A program made the translations under genes and the position numbers. DNA of 64,000 nt from Paraburkholderia sp. BL25I1N1 (GTDB taxonomy: Bacteria > Pseudomonadota > Gammaproteobacteria > Burkholderiales > Burkholderiaceae): NCBI RefSeq assembly GCF_003002025.1, contig NZ_PVZB01000018.1, positions 102,944-166,943 on the forward strand, given 5' to 3'. Below, in pieces: positions 1-9,145 of the stretch; the stretch's first letter is position 1, and each line of letters begins with the position of its first letter. The notes below the pieces were generated by a model. That model had not been told where the DNA came from, did not search any database, and worked only from the letters and a program-made list of their open reading frames with translations.

Positions 1-1
1 C

Positions 2-1033
2 GTGATCAACAACGAGATTCACACCGTTGTGAAGATCGGCGGCGAGCTGTCGAACAACAAGGGCATCAACCGCCAGGGCGGCGGTCTGACGGCGCCCGCG
101 CTGACCGCCAAGGACATGGAAGACATCCGCACCGCCATGTCGCTCGGCGTGGATTACGTCGCGGTATCGTTCCCGAAGAACGCCACCGACATGGAAATGG
201 CCCGTCAGCTGGCGAACATCGCCGGCGCGCCGTTCGGCATCAAGCCGAAGATGATCGCCAAGATCGAGCGCGCTGAAGCCATTCCGGCGCTACAGGGCAT
301 TCTCGATGCATCGGACGGCATCATGGTCGCGCGCGGCGACTTGGCCGTGGAAGTGGGGAATGCCGCAGTCCCCGCGCTGCAAAAGCGGATGATTCGTATG
401 GCGCGCGAATCGAACAAGTTCGTGATCACCGCCACGCAGATGATGGAGTCGATGATCCACGCGCCGGTGCCGACCCGCGCCGAAGTGTCGGACGTCGCCA
501 ACGCGGTGCTCGACGGCACGGACGCGGTGATGCTGTCGGCGGAATCGGCGGCGGGCAAGTATCCGGTGCAGACCATCGAGACCATGGCGGCGATCTGTAT
601 CGAAGCCGAGAAGTCGGAGCAGTCGGAGCTGGACAAGGATTTCCTCGACCGCACGTTTACGCGGATCGACCAGTCGATCGCGATGGGCGCGCTGTTCACG
701 GCGTTCCATCTCGGCGCGAAGGCGATCGTGGCGTTGACCGAGTCCGGCTCGACCGCGCTGTGGATGTCGCGTCACTGGACCCACGTGCCGATTTTCGCGC
801 TCACGCCGCGGGTCGGCAGCGAGCGGGCCATGGCGCTGTACCGCAACGTGACTTCGCTGCATCTGGACACCAACACTGATCGCGACACGGCGTTGCAGCA
901 GGCGTTGGAGACCGTGGTCAGCAAGGGTTACGCGTCGCGCGGCGACATGGTGGTGCTGACCGTCGGCGAGCCGATGGGTCAGGCCGGCGGCACGAACACG
1001 CTGAAGATCGTACGGGTCGGCGAACCGTATTGA
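2..1033 (+). CDS. pyk: Pyruvate kinase, 3' part (5' end outside window)
   Basis: Catalyses the last glycolytic step, phosphoenolpyruvate plus ADP to pyruvate plus ATP, in the cytoplasm. The frame is open at the left edge, and the visible 343 residues are the C-terminal three quarters of a family that is usually about 470-480 residues. The first visible codon is GTG but is not the true start. Recognisable segments are the barrel with MIAKIE (catalytic Lys region), the metal-binding MVARGDL segment, the TATQMMESM stretch and the C-terminal alpha/beta domain with ALTESGSTA. The B domain is only partly present. The next gene is another glycolytic enzyme on the same strand, 316 bp away. Confidence 0.97.
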   Translation: MINNEIHTVVKIGGELSNNKGINRQGGGLTAPALTAKDMEDIRTAMSLGVDYVAVSFPKNATDMEMARQLANIAGAPFGIKPKMIAKIERAEAIPALQGILDASDGIMVARGDLAVEVGNAAVPALQKRMIRMARESNKFVITATQMMESMIHAPVPTRAEVSDVANAVLDGTDAVMLSAESAAGKYPVQTIETMAAICIEAEKSEQSELDKDFLDRTFTRIDQSIAMGALFTAFHLGAKAIVALTESGSTALWMSRHWTHVPIFALTPRVGSERAMALYRNVTSLHLDTNTDRDTALQQALETVVSKGYASRGDMVVLTVGEPMGQAGGTNTLKIVRVGEPY

Positions 1034-1349
1034 GCGCGTGTGGTGCGTGCGATCGGGGTCGGTGCTGAAGCGCTGGCTCTGATCGACATGCGCTCTGCTC
1101 GATCGGCACGCTCTGCGTCGGACCGGGAGTGGGTGCTTTGCGCCAACTCCGGTCGATAGCTTTCATTGGCCGAAGCAGGTTGCCATGCTCCGCGAGAGGC
1201 GGCGCACAGGCTCCAATCGCGCGTCGAGCGGTAAGGACCGCTCCGCGCTTTAGAGACTGCGTGAACGGGTATGTGGCTTGCTTCGAGACCAGCTCGCAAA
1301 AAAAGATGCCGACGGCACAAGATTTCGTTTCAATCTATGGAGTTATTGC
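1034..1349. other. Intergenic region, pyk to fba
   Basis: This 316-bp gap holds no convincing gene. Short frames on both strands lack ribosome sites and resemble nothing I know. No clear rho-independent terminator follows pyk. The aldolase promoter is presumably in the right half. GGAG at 1339-1342, 7 nt before the ATG at 1350, is the aldolase ribosome site. Confidence 0.5.
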
Positions 1350-2414
1350 ATGCCTCTCGTATCAATGCGTCAACTGCTGGACCACGCCGCTGAAAACGGC
1401 TACGGTCTTCCGGCATTCAACGTGAACAATCTGGAGCAGGTCCAGGCGATCATGGCGGCGGCCGACAAGGTCAACGCTCCGGTCATCATGCAGGCGTCGG
1501 CCGGCGCGCGTAAGTACGCGGGCGAAGCGTTCCTGCGTCACCTGATCGAAGCCGCGGTCGAGTCGTATCCGCACATTCCGGTCGTGATGCACCAGGATCA
1601 CGGCCAGTCGCCGGCGGTCTGCATGGCGGCGATCCGCAGCGGTTTCACCAGCGTGATGATGGACGGTTCGCTCGAAGCCGACGGCAAGACGGTCGCGTCG
1701 TACGAGTACAACGTGGACGTGTCCCGCAAGGTCGTGGAAGCGGCTCACTCGATCGGCATCACGGTGGAAGCGGAACTGGGCGTGCTCGGTTCGCTGGAAA
1801 CCATGAAGGGCGACAAGGAAGACGGCCATGGCGCGGAAGGCACGATGACGCGCGAGCAGTTGTTGACCGATCCGGAGCAGGCTGCCGACTTCGTCAAGCT
1901 GACCCAGTGCGACGCGCTGGCCATCGCGATCGGTACGTCGCACGGCGCGTACAAGTTCAGCAAGAAGCCCACGGGCGATATTCTGTCGATCCAGCGCATC
2001 AAGGAAATTCACCAGCGCATTCCGAACACCCACCTGGTGATGCACGGTTCGTCGTCGGTGCCGCAGGAGCTGCTGGCTGAAATCCGCGAGTTCGGCGGCG
2101 ACATGAAGGAAACGTACGGCGTGCCGGTCGAGGAAATCCAGGAAGGCATCAAGAATGGCGTGCGCAAGGTCAATATCGACACCGACCTGCGTCTGGCCAT
2201 CACCGGTGCGATCCGCCGCTACATGGCGACCAACCCGGGCAAGTTCGATCCGCGCGATTACCTCAAGCCGGCGCGCGAAGCGGCGATGAAAATCTGTGTC
2301 GAGCGCTACACGCAATTCGGCTGCGAAGGCCAGGCTGGCAAGATCAAGCCGGTTTCGCTTGATAAAATCGCGGAGAAGTACAAAGCGGGCGAGCTCTCGC
2401 AGGTCGTCCGCTAA
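1350..2414 (+). CDS. fba: Fructose-bisphosphate aldolase class II (Calvin-cycle subtype)
   Basis: Zinc-dependent aldolase that interconverts fructose 1,6-bisphosphate with glyceraldehyde 3-phosphate and dihydroxyacetone phosphate in the cytoplasm. The 354 residues match the class II subfamily called CbbA/FbaA in proteobacteria. HQDHGQSP at residues 81-88 provides the catalytic Asp and a zinc His; HGSSSVP and the NIDTDLR segment bind substrate. I chose ATG 1350 because GGAG lies 7 nt upstream and homologues begin MPLVSMRQLL; the frame is open upstream to 1278 but that extension is not aldolase-like. Followed by two hairpins. Confidence 0.97.
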   Translation: MPLVSMRQLLDHAAENGYGLPAFNVNNLEQVQAIMAAADKVNAPVIMQASAGARKYAGEAFLRHLIEAAVESYPHIPVVMHQDHGQSPAVCMAAIRSGFTSVMMDGSLEADGKTVASYEYNVDVSRKVVEAAHSIGITVEAELGVLGSLETMKGDKEDGHGAEGTMTREQLLTDPEQAADFVKLTQCDALAIAIGTSHGAYKFSKKPTGDILSIQRIKEIHQRIPNTHLVMHGSSSVPQELLAEIREFGGDMKETYGVPVEEIQEGIKNGVRKVNIDTDLRLAITGAIRRYMATNPGKFDPRDYLKPAREAAMKICVERYTQFGCEGQAGKIKPVSLDKIAEKYKAGELSQVVR

Positions 2415-2433
2415 GCTATCAACAGGCTCCGCG

Positions 2434-2503
2434 CCTGGCCGTTTGGCCAGGTTGTCGTTAGACCGCCGTTCCCGCATCATCCGGGGAACGGCGTTTCCCT
2501 TTT
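2434..2503 (+). terminator. Tandem hairpins after fba
   Basis: A 7-bp GC stem (2434-2440 with 2445-2451, loop GTTT) is followed by a 10-bp stem (2464-2473 with 2484-2493). A T-rich stretch then runs to about 2503. The second hairpin is the better rho-independent terminator candidate. Confidence 0.6.
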
Positions 2504-2546
2504 GTTCCGGTCACACTTTTTGCCTCACTTTTAGCGAACCACGACG

Positions 2547-3437
2547 ATGTCTACCCTCTACGAATCCACGCTCCGCTCGCTGCCGCTGCTCGGCCGCGGT
2601 AAAGTCCGCGACAACTATGCGGTGGGCAACGACCAGTTGCTGATCGTCACGACCGACCGTCTGTCGGCGTTCGACGTCATCATGGGCGAGCCGATTCCGA
2701 ATAAGGGACGCGTGCTCAACGAAATGGCGAACTTCTGGTTCGAGAAACTGAAGCATGTGGTGCCGAACCACCTGACGGGCGTCGCGCCCGAGTCCGTCGT
2801 GGCGGCGGACGAGGTCGAGCAGGTCAAGGGCCGCGCGGTTGTCGTCAAGCGCCTTGAGCCGATCCTCGTCGAAGCCGTGGTGCGCGGCTATCTGGCCGGC
2901 AGCGGCTGGAAAGACTACCAGGCCACCGGTTCGGTGTGCGGCGTGGAACTGCCGCCGGGTCTGCAAAACGCGCAGAAGCTGCCTGAGCCGATCTTTACGC
3001 CGGCAGCCAAGGCCGAAATGGGCCATCACGACGAAAACATCACGTACAACGAGATGGAGCGCCGCATCGGCACCGAACTGTCGGCCACGATCCGCGACAT
3101 CTCGATCAAGCTGTACAAGGAAGCGGCCGACTACGCGGCCACGCGCGGCATCATCATCGCGGATACGAAGTTCGAGTTCGGTCTGGACAATCACGGCAAG
3201 CTGTATCTGATGGACGAGGCGCTGACCGCGGATTCGTCGCGCTTCTGGCCGGCCGACCAGTATCAGGTCGGCACCAACCCGCCGTCGTTCGACAAGCAGT
3301 TCGTGCGCGACTGGCTCGAAACCCAGCCGTGGAAGAAAGAGCCGCCGGCGCCGAAGCTGCCGGACGACGTGGTCACGAAGACGGGCGAGAAGTATCAGGA
3401 AGCGCTCGAACGCCTGACCGGACATAAGCTCGCCTGA
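2547..3437 (+). CDS. purC: Phosphoribosylaminoimidazole-succinocarboxamide (SAICAR) synthase
   Basis: Purine biosynthesis: ATP-dependent condensation of CAIR with aspartate to SAICAR. The 296-residue length matches the longer eukaryote-like PurC found in beta-proteobacteria. The N-terminal GRGKVRDNY nucleotide-binding loop is at about residues 14-22, the internal VEAVVRGYLAGSGW segment is typical, and the ADTKFEFG and LMDEALTADSSRFW motifs form the active site. ATG 2547 has no strong Shine-Dalgarno. It lies upstream of purE and purK, which make its substrate CAIR. Confidence 0.97.
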   Translation: MSTLYESTLRSLPLLGRGKVRDNYAVGNDQLLIVTTDRLSAFDVIMGEPIPNKGRVLNEMANFWFEKLKHVVPNHLTGVAPESVVAADEVEQVKGRAVVVKRLEPILVEAVVRGYLAGSGWKDYQATGSVCGVELPPGLQNAQKLPEPIFTPAAKAEMGHHDENITYNEMERRIGTELSATIRDISIKLYKEAADYAATRGIIIADTKFEFGLDNHGKLYLMDEALTADSSRFWPADQYQVGTNPPSFDKQFVRDWLETQPWKKEPPAPKLPDDVVTKTGEKYQEALERLTGHKLA

Positions 3438-3660
3438 TTGCGCGCAGCGCTTGGCGCGCGCGAGAAAGCGCGGGCCGCCGTGGCTTGCCCGCTCCCGAGG
3501 AAGCCGTCTCTGCAACCACGGCCTCGCCGGGCGGCGCGAAGCGACGACTTTGTGGCGCTTCTAACCGGGCGCCGGGCCGCTGCTAACTATTCCGCTCCGC
3601 CGGGGCGTCTGGCGCGAAGCGACAGGGCCGGGCGCTCTCAAGAAACAAGGAAGCCGTAAG
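3438..3660 (+). other. Intergenic region purC-purE with short repeats
   Basis: This 223-bp gap contains no convincing gene. It carries a 13-bp direct repeat, GGCGCGAAGCGAC, at 3533-3545 and 3611-3623, and AGGAAGCCGT occurs near 3498 and again just before purE, where it forms part of the ribosome site. The pattern suggests a partial local duplication. Confidence 0.5.
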
Positions 3661-4179
3661 ATGAGTGAAGCACAAACCGCCCATACGCATGGCGCGCCGG
3701 TTATCGGCGTGCTGATGGGCTCCAGTTCCGACTGGGAAGTCATGAAGAACGCCGTGGCGATTCTGCAGGAATTCGGCGTGCCCTACGAAGCGAAGGTCGT
3801 ATCGGCGCACCGCATGCCCGACGAAATGTTCGCCTATGCTGAAAGCGCGCGCGAGCGCGGCATTCGCGCGATCATCGCGGGTGCGGGCGGCGCGGCGCAT
3901 CTGCCGGGCATGCTGGCCGCCAAGACCACGGTGCCGGTGCTCGGCGTGCCGGTGGCGAGCAAGTACCTGAAGGGCGTCGATTCGTTGCATTCGATCGTGC
4001 AGATGCCCAAGGGCGTGCCGGTCGCCACATTTGCGATCGGCGAAGCGGGCGCGGCGAACGCGGCGCTCTTCGCGGTGTCGCTCCTGAGCGGCACGAGCGA
4101 CGAGTACGCGCAGAAGCTGGCTGCGTTCCGCGTGCGCCAGAACGAAGCGGCTCACGCCATGGTGTTGCCGGCGCTGTAA
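3661..4179 (+). CDS. purE: N5-carboxyaminoimidazole ribonucleotide mutase
   Basis: Converts N5-CAIR to CAIR in purine biosynthesis. The 172-residue protein is the class I PurE type. The GSSSDW phosphate-binding loop is at residues 20-25, SAHRMPD follows in the first half and AGAGGAAHLPGM is the substrate loop. AAGGAAG upstream of the ATG is a good ribosome site. It is followed by purK, its partner that makes N5-CAIR, after about 110 bp; separate purE and purK is the usual bacterial two-step arrangement. Confidence 0.97.
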   Translation: MSEAQTAHTHGAPVIGVLMGSSSDWEVMKNAVAILQEFGVPYEAKVVSAHRMPDEMFAYAESARERGIRAIIAGAGGAAHLPGMLAAKTTVPVLGVPVASKYLKGVDSLHSIVQMPKGVPVATFAIGEAGAANAALFAVSLLSGTSDEYAQKLAAFRVRQNEAAHAMVLPAL

Positions 4180-4291
4180 GCGCACGAACCGATTGCTTGA
4201 AGACGTCCCCTGTCCGACCCCCGGCCGGGTGCCTGACATCGCATTGCACGCACGCATTGCACACAGCACCCGGCCGCGACCGACCACTAAG

Positions 4292-5488
4292 ATGAACCCA
4301 GACAACATACCGGTTTCACCGATTCTGCCCGGCGCATGGCTTGGCATGGTCGGTGGCGGCCAGCTCGGCCGCATGTTCTGTTTCGCCGCTCAGGCCATGG
4401 GCTATCGCGTTGCCGTGCTCGATCCGGACGAAAGCAGTCCGGCGGGCGCCGTCGCCGATCGCCACTTGCGCGCGGCTTACGACGACGAAGCTTCGCTGAC
4501 CGAACTGGCGCGGCTGTGCGCGGCGGTGTCGACTGAATTCGAGAACGTGCCGGCCGCGAGTCTCGACTTCCTCGCGCGGACTACGTTCGTGAGTCCGGCC
4601 GGGCGCTGCGTCGCCGTAGCCCAGGACCGTATTGCCGAGAAGCGTTTTATCGCGTCGTCGGGCGTGACGGTGGCGCCGCACGTGGTGATCGAATCGTCGG
4701 ATGCGCTGGCCGCGCTCGACGATGCGAAGCTGGAAGCCGTGCTGCCGGGTATTCTCAAGACCGCCCGCATGGGCTACGACGGCAAAGGCCAGATTCGCGT
4801 GCGCAACGCCGAGGAAGTGCGCGAGGCGCATGCTTCGCTGGCCGGCGTACCGTGCGTGCTGGAAAAGCGTTTGCCGTTGAAGTTCGAAGTGTCCGCGCTG
4901 ATCGCGCGGGCGGCGAGCGGCGCGTCGGTGGTTTATCCGCTCGCGCAGAACACGCATCGCGACGGCGTGCTGTCGCACACCATCGTCCCGGCGCCCGATG
5001 CGAGCCCCACGCTCGTCCAGCAGGCGCAACAGGCTGCGCTGCAAATCGCCGACAAGCTCGGTTACGTCGGCGTGCTGTGCGTCGAGTTCTTCATTCTCGA
5101 AGACGGTTCGCTGGTGGCCAATGAAATGGCGCCGCGCCCGCACAATTCCGGCCACTACACCGTCGACGCCTGCGCGACCAGCCAGTTCGAGCAACAGGTG
5201 CGCGCCATGACCGGCATGCCGCTCGGCGACACGCGCCAGCATTCGCCGGCTGTCATGCTGAACATTCTCGGCGACGTCTGGTTTCCGGACGGTCCGAAGC
5301 GCGCCGCCGTCACGCCGCCGTGGCATGAAGTCGCCGCCATGCCGGCAGCCCGTCTGCATCTGTACGGTAAGGAAGAGGCACGATGCGGCCGCAAGATGGG
5401 CCACGTGAACTTCACGGCTGCCACGCTCGAAGAAGCGCGCACGGCGGGACGCGATTGCGCGCGGCTTCTGCACATCATCACGAGCTGA
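4292..5488 (+). CDS. purK: N5-carboxyaminoimidazole ribonucleotide synthase
   Basis: ATP-grasp enzyme that makes N5-CAIR from AIR, bicarbonate and ATP, feeding PurE. The 398 residues have an N-terminal Rossmann-like GGGQLGRM loop, a central ATP-grasp domain with ARMGYDGKGQ, and the C-terminal NEMAPRPHNSGHYT signature. I start at ATG 4292, because the longer open frame from 4193 adds an arginine- and proline-rich tail not expected in the family. The next gene, Sua5, starts 11 nt after the stop, so the two are probably co-transcribed. Confidence 0.96.
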   Translation: MNPDNIPVSPILPGAWLGMVGGGQLGRMFCFAAQAMGYRVAVLDPDESSPAGAVADRHLRAAYDDEASLTELARLCAAVSTEFENVPAASLDFLARTTFVSPAGRCVAVAQDRIAEKRFIASSGVTVAPHVVIESSDALAALDDAKLEAVLPGILKTARMGYDGKGQIRVRNAEEVREAHASLAGVPCVLEKRLPLKFEVSALIARAASGASVVYPLAQNTHRDGVLSHTIVPAPDASPTLVQQAQQAALQIADKLGYVGVLCVEFFILEDGSLVANEMAPRPHNSGHYTVDACATSQFEQQVRAMTGMPLGDTRQHSPAVMLNILGDVWFPDGPKRAAVTPPWHEVAAMPAARLHLYGKEEARCGRKMGHVNFTAATLEEARTAGRDCARLLHIITS

Positions 5489-5498
5489 CGCGAGCATC

Positions 5499-6539
5499 AT
5501 GCCGGATCAACCGAAACACGCCGAAGCCGCAATGCCGGTGAGCGCCGCGCAGATCGAACACGCGGCGGCGCTGCTCGACGCGGGCAGCCTGGTCGCGTTT
5601 CCCACGGAGACGGTCTACGGTCTCGGCGGCGACGCCGAAAGTCCCGACGCCGTCGCGCGCATTTACGCGGCGAAGGGCAGGCCGGCGAATCATCCGGTGA
5701 TCGTGCATCTCGCGCCGCAAGGCGACCCGAACTATTGGGTCGAGCATTTGCCTGCGGAGGCGCAGCGGTTGATCGACGCGTTCTGGCCGGGTCCGCTCAC
5801 GTTAATTCTGAAGCGCGCCGCGCGCATTCCGGCGGCGGTGAGCGGCGGCCAGGATTCGGTGGGATTGCGCTGCCCGTCGCATCCGGTCGCGCAAGCGTTG
5901 CTCGAGGCGTTCAATGCATTGCGCGGCGGACACGGCGGCGTTGCTGCGCCGTCTGCGAACCGGTTCGGACATGTGAGCCCGACTACGGCGCAACACGTGC
6001 GCGACGAGTTCTGCGACACGATTCATGTGCTGGACGGCGGCGCGTCGGATGTCGGTATCGAATCGACCATTCTGGATTTGTCGCGCGGCTTTCCGGCGTT
6101 GTTGAGACCGGGGCGTGTAACACCGCAAGACATCGCCGACGTGCTCGGCGAGGCGCCGCGTTTGCCCGACGGCTCGGACGCGACTGCGCCGCGGGCTTCC
6201 GGCACGTTGAAGGCGCATTACGCGCCGCGCACGCCGCTGGCGCTGTTGCCGTTCGTCGCGCTGGAGCCTTTGCTTGCCGCGCGGCAAGCGGATGAGCGCG
6301 TGGCGTTGGTGGCGCGTGCGTCTCGAGCCGGACCTTGGGCCGATGCCGAAGGCGTGCATTTCATCGCGGCGCCTGAAGATCCGCATGTCTACGCGCGTGA
6401 ATTGTATGGCTTGCTGCGGGCGCTGGATCGCGCGAACGTGACGCGGATTCTGATCGAGAAGCTGCCGGATACGATTGAGTGGATCGCAGTGAATGACCGG
6501 CTTGGCCGGGCGGCCGCCGCGTTCGAAGCGCAAGGATAA
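5499..6539 (+). CDS. L-threonylcarbamoyladenylate synthase (Sua5 type)
   Basis: Makes threonylcarbamoyl-AMP from threonine, bicarbonate and ATP for the t6A37 modification of ANN-decoding tRNAs. At 346 residues it is the long Sua5 form. The N-terminal YrdC domain shows PTETVYGLGGDA and the conserved KGRPANHPV segment, followed by a linker and a C-terminal Sua5 domain from about residue 225. The shorter TsaC form of about 190 residues lacks that last domain. It closely follows purK and a strong bidirectional terminator ends the unit. Confidence 0.93.
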   Translation: MPDQPKHAEAAMPVSAAQIEHAAALLDAGSLVAFPTETVYGLGGDAESPDAVARIYAAKGRPANHPVIVHLAPQGDPNYWVEHLPAEAQRLIDAFWPGPLTLILKRAARIPAAVSGGQDSVGLRCPSHPVAQALLEAFNALRGGHGGVAAPSANRFGHVSPTTAQHVRDEFCDTIHVLDGGASDVGIESTILDLSRGFPALLRPGRVTPQDIADVLGEAPRLPDGSDATAPRASGTLKAHYAPRTPLALLPFVALEPLLAARQADERVALVARASRAGPWADAEGVHFIAAPEDPHVYARELYGLLRALDRANVTRILIEKLPDTIEWIAVNDRLGRAAAAFEAQG

Positions 6540-6593
6540 TGCCGGCAGCACGGCTGCATCAGCCGCCGGGCCTCTCATTCACCACAGCAAAGA

Positions 6594-6626
6594 AAAACGG
6601 CGGATCGAGCCTCGATCCGCCGTTTT
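6594..6626. terminator. Bidirectional terminator between sua5 and the GDSL gene
   Basis: An almost perfect inverted repeat pairs 6594-6609 with 6611-6626, flanked by A4 on the left and T4 on the right. It therefore works as a rho-independent terminator for the plus-strand sua5 transcript and for the convergent minus-strand gene ending at 6647. Confidence 0.85.
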
Positions 6627-6646
6627 GCCTGCAACGTCTCGCCTGC

Positions 6647-7897
6647 TTACTTCCCCAACCCCGTCGCAGCGATCTGCTGCTGCACGTACTGCGCGAACAA
6701 CGCGTGCAAATGCGTGCTCGGGTGCACCGTATCCGCGAACATATAGGTCTGGTCAGCGCCAGCCACCGTATAAGTCTGCGGCGAGCAGAACAGCGACTGG
6801 CCGAACTGGGCGCCGTACTGAGCCGGCGTCAGCCCGTTCGTCGCGCTCGGATTGGCGGTGGCGTATGCGGTTGCGTTGGCCTGCATCGACGTGAGGTTAC
6901 ACGCCGTGCCGGTGTTCGACACCGTGAAGCCCAGCGCCTTGTAGTTCGGCAATTGCTGATCGATCCAGGTGAACGCGTCGGCCACGATGACCTTGCCCGT
7001 ACCCACCAGGCCGAGAGCCGTCAGGTTCTGCACCAGCAGATAGTTATACGCCGCGGTAATGCCGGACAGCAGCGCAGCTGTGCCCGGCGTGCTTGCGTTG
7101 GCGGCGACGCCGAGCGGCGTGTTGCCGATGTCCGGCACCGTCGACACCACCACGTGAGTCGCGCCCGAGCCGACGATCTTCTGGACTTGCGCCGCGAGCT
7201 GCGTGGCGGCCTGCGCGATCTGCGGATTGGGCAACTTCTGCAGGTAGCCGACGATGAACGCCACTTGGCCCGCTTGCGAGTTAGGCAGTGTGCCGGCTTG
7301 CACGAGCAGCGGGTATTGCGTCTGTAGCGCGGCGCCCAGCGCCGTCAGATTGGCGGTAGTCCCCGCGAACTGGAAGATGTCGTTCGCGCCGCCGTTGATC
7401 AGCACGAGTTGGTTCGGATTGAAGCTCGCATGCGCGCCCAGGTAGTTGGCCACCTGGGTCACGACCGGCACGGTCGTCGCGGCCATGTTGTTGGGCGCCC
7501 AACCCTGGCCTTGAGCATTGACGACGTCCGAGCCGCCTTGCGCATAGCCCAGGCCACCCGTTGCGACCAGCGGCTGGCCGAAGCCGCCGAGGTAGGCCGG
7601 CGTCAACGTGTCGCCGTAATACTCAGCGACCTTCTGGGTCCACACTTCACCCGGGTTCGTCGTGAAGCGGCCGCCGCCGAAGCTCCCCTGAATGACCGGC
7701 GAGTACGTGCCGACATCCGACAAGCTGTCGCCGAACGACACGACCTGCAACTTGACTCCGCCCGCAGGCGTGCTGCTGGCGTTGTTGTTATTGTCGCTCC
7801 CCCCGCCGCAAGCCGCGAGCAGAGCGAATGCCGTGCTGGCCATGGCGATCTGCGTGACACGCAGCCAATGTTGTTTCCGCGATGCTGTTTGCTTCAT
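6647..7897 (-). CDS. SGNH/GDSL-family esterase lipoprotein
   Basis: Predicted lipid-anchored secreted hydrolase of 416 residues. The N-terminus is a lipoprotein signal with lipobox LLAAC, followed by a Gly/Ser/Asn-rich linker. Block I is SFGDSLSDVG with the nucleophilic Ser, block III is INGGANDIF, and block V near the C-terminus is DTVHPSTHLH with the catalytic Asp and His. This resembles the phospholipase/cholesterol acyltransferase-like GDSL esterases of Burkholderia. ATG 7897 has GGAG about 10 nt upstream; the frame is open to 8143 but that part is arginine-rich and not signal-like. The natural substrate is not visible. Confidence 0.88.
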   Translation of the reverse strand: MKQTASRKQHWLRVTQIAMASTAFALLAACGGGSDNNNNASSTPAGGVKLQVVSFGDSLSDVGTYSPVIQGSFGGGRFTTNPGEVWTQKVAEYYGDTLTPAYLGGFGQPLVATGGLGYAQGGSDVVNAQGQGWAPNNMAATTVPVVTQVANYLGAHASFNPNQLVLINGGANDIFQFAGTTANLTALGAALQTQYPLLVQAGTLPNSQAGQVAFIVGYLQKLPNPQIAQAATQLAAQVQKIVGSGATHVVVSTVPDIGNTPLGVAANASTPGTAALLSGITAAYNYLLVQNLTALGLVGTGKVIVADAFTWIDQQLPNYKALGFTVSNTGTACNLTSMQANATAYATANPSATNGLTPAQYGAQFGQSLFCSPQTYTVAGADQTYMFADTVHPSTHLHALFAQYVQQQIAATGLGK

Positions 7898-7994
7898 GTT
7901 GACGACATCTCCTCGTATGTATGTGTGGCCCTTTGCCATGTGTTGCAGGCAGCGCCCACCGCTTAGGCGGCGTGACGACAGCTTACAGAATCTT

Positions 7995-8957
7995 CTACGG
8001 CCTGCGTGGTGTTTGAAACGCGGCCGTATGGTCTTGCTTCGCGCGCGTAGCCTCGCTCGAATATTCACCTGAGTCCATGCGCGCTCCCGATGAACCGGCG
8101 GCGCGCCGCGCATGATAATCCGCCGCCCACGCGGGCGGCGCAAACAGCGCGCGCAGTTTGTTGCGCCCGCCTCGCACGCTCGCGAAGTCGGCGGCCATCG
8201 ACGCCCATTCGTGAAACGTCGCCTTCAGCGGGTTGTACGTGTGAAGCGGCTCGACAATGCCGTACACCGGCGCATCGCGCAAATCTTCCTCGACGTAGCT
8301 GCCGAACAGGCGATCCCAGATCACCAGCACGCCGGCGTAGTTGCGGTCGATATAGCGGTCGTTGCGCGCGTGATGCACGCGATGAATCGACGGCGTATTG
8401 AACACGTTTTCGAGCCAGCCGAGTTTGCCGATGGCCTGCGTATGCACGAAAAACTCAAAGCCGAGATTGATCAGCACGATCGCGACGATCTGCTTCGGCG
8501 GAAAGCCGAGCACGGCGAGCGGCGTCCAGAACAGCCACATGCCCGCGACCGGATACATCAGGCTCTGACGGAACGCGGTCGAAAAATTCATGCGCTCCGA
8601 CGAGTGATGCACGACATGCGCGGCCCACAGCCAGCGCACGCGATGACTACAACGGTGGAACACGTAGTAGAGCAGATCCTGCGCGATGAACAGCACGGCA
8701 AACGAGACCCAGCCCGCCTGCCATGTGTAGATGCGATAGTGATCGTAGAAGAACGCGTAGACCGGAATGATGGCGAGCCACGCGAGCTTGTCGGCGGCTT
8801 GCTGCATCAGCGCGAGCGCGGCGTTGCAGAGCGTGTCGCGCCAGCTATAGAGTTGCGCGCCCGGTAGCGTGCGCCGCAGGTGCCACGCCTCCCAGCCGAT
8901 GCATGCGAGAAAGACCGGCGCCATGGCGAGCAGCAGCAATTCGGCATCGAATTGCAT
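7995..8957 (-). CDS. Sterol desaturase / fatty acid hydroxylase family membrane protein
   Basis: A 320-residue integral membrane protein of the di-iron hydroxylase superfamily. Several hydrophobic segments span residues 1-180. The His clusters that bind the di-iron centre are present: HRCSH, HVVHHSSE, and HRVHHARN after FNTPSI. Bacterial members hydroxylate or desaturate lipids, but the substrate here is not known. ATG 8957 has a strong GGAGGAA ribosome site 6-7 nt upstream, which decides the start. It sits 97 bp upstream of the GDSL lipase on the same strand. Confidence 0.87.
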   Translation of the reverse strand: MQFDAELLLLAMAPVFLACIGWEAWHLRRTLPGAQLYSWRDTLCNAALALMQQAADKLAWLAIIPVYAFFYDHYRIYTWQAGWVSFAVLFIAQDLLYYVFHRCSHRVRWLWAAHVVHHSSERMNFSTAFRQSLMYPVAGMWLFWTPLAVLGFPPKQIVAIVLINLGFEFFVHTQAIGKLGWLENVFNTPSIHRVHHARNDRYIDRNYAGVLVIWDRLFGSYVEEDLRDAPVYGIVEPLHTYNPLKATFHEWASMAADFASVRGGRNKLRALFAPPAWAADYHARRAAGSSGARMDSGEYSSEATRAKQDHTAAFQTPRRP

Positions 8958-9145
8958 TGTGTCTTCCTCCGTGGTCCCTGGCCGCCGCGCTGTGCGCAGC
9001 GGATGTTGTCGTTTTTGTTCGAGCGGGACCGTAATCGATGCACCGCCCCGGCGCCACGTCCAGCGTATTACGCGCGCCTCAAACACTGCCCGACAGCGTA
9101 CACGCTTGAGCACGTTGCCGCGCGCGGCTTCGCTAGAAGGAACAC

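Noticed and set aside
6539..7327. 262-residue plus-strand frame after sua5
   Set aside because: It is antisense to the GDSL lipoprotein gene and runs through a strong bidirectional terminator.
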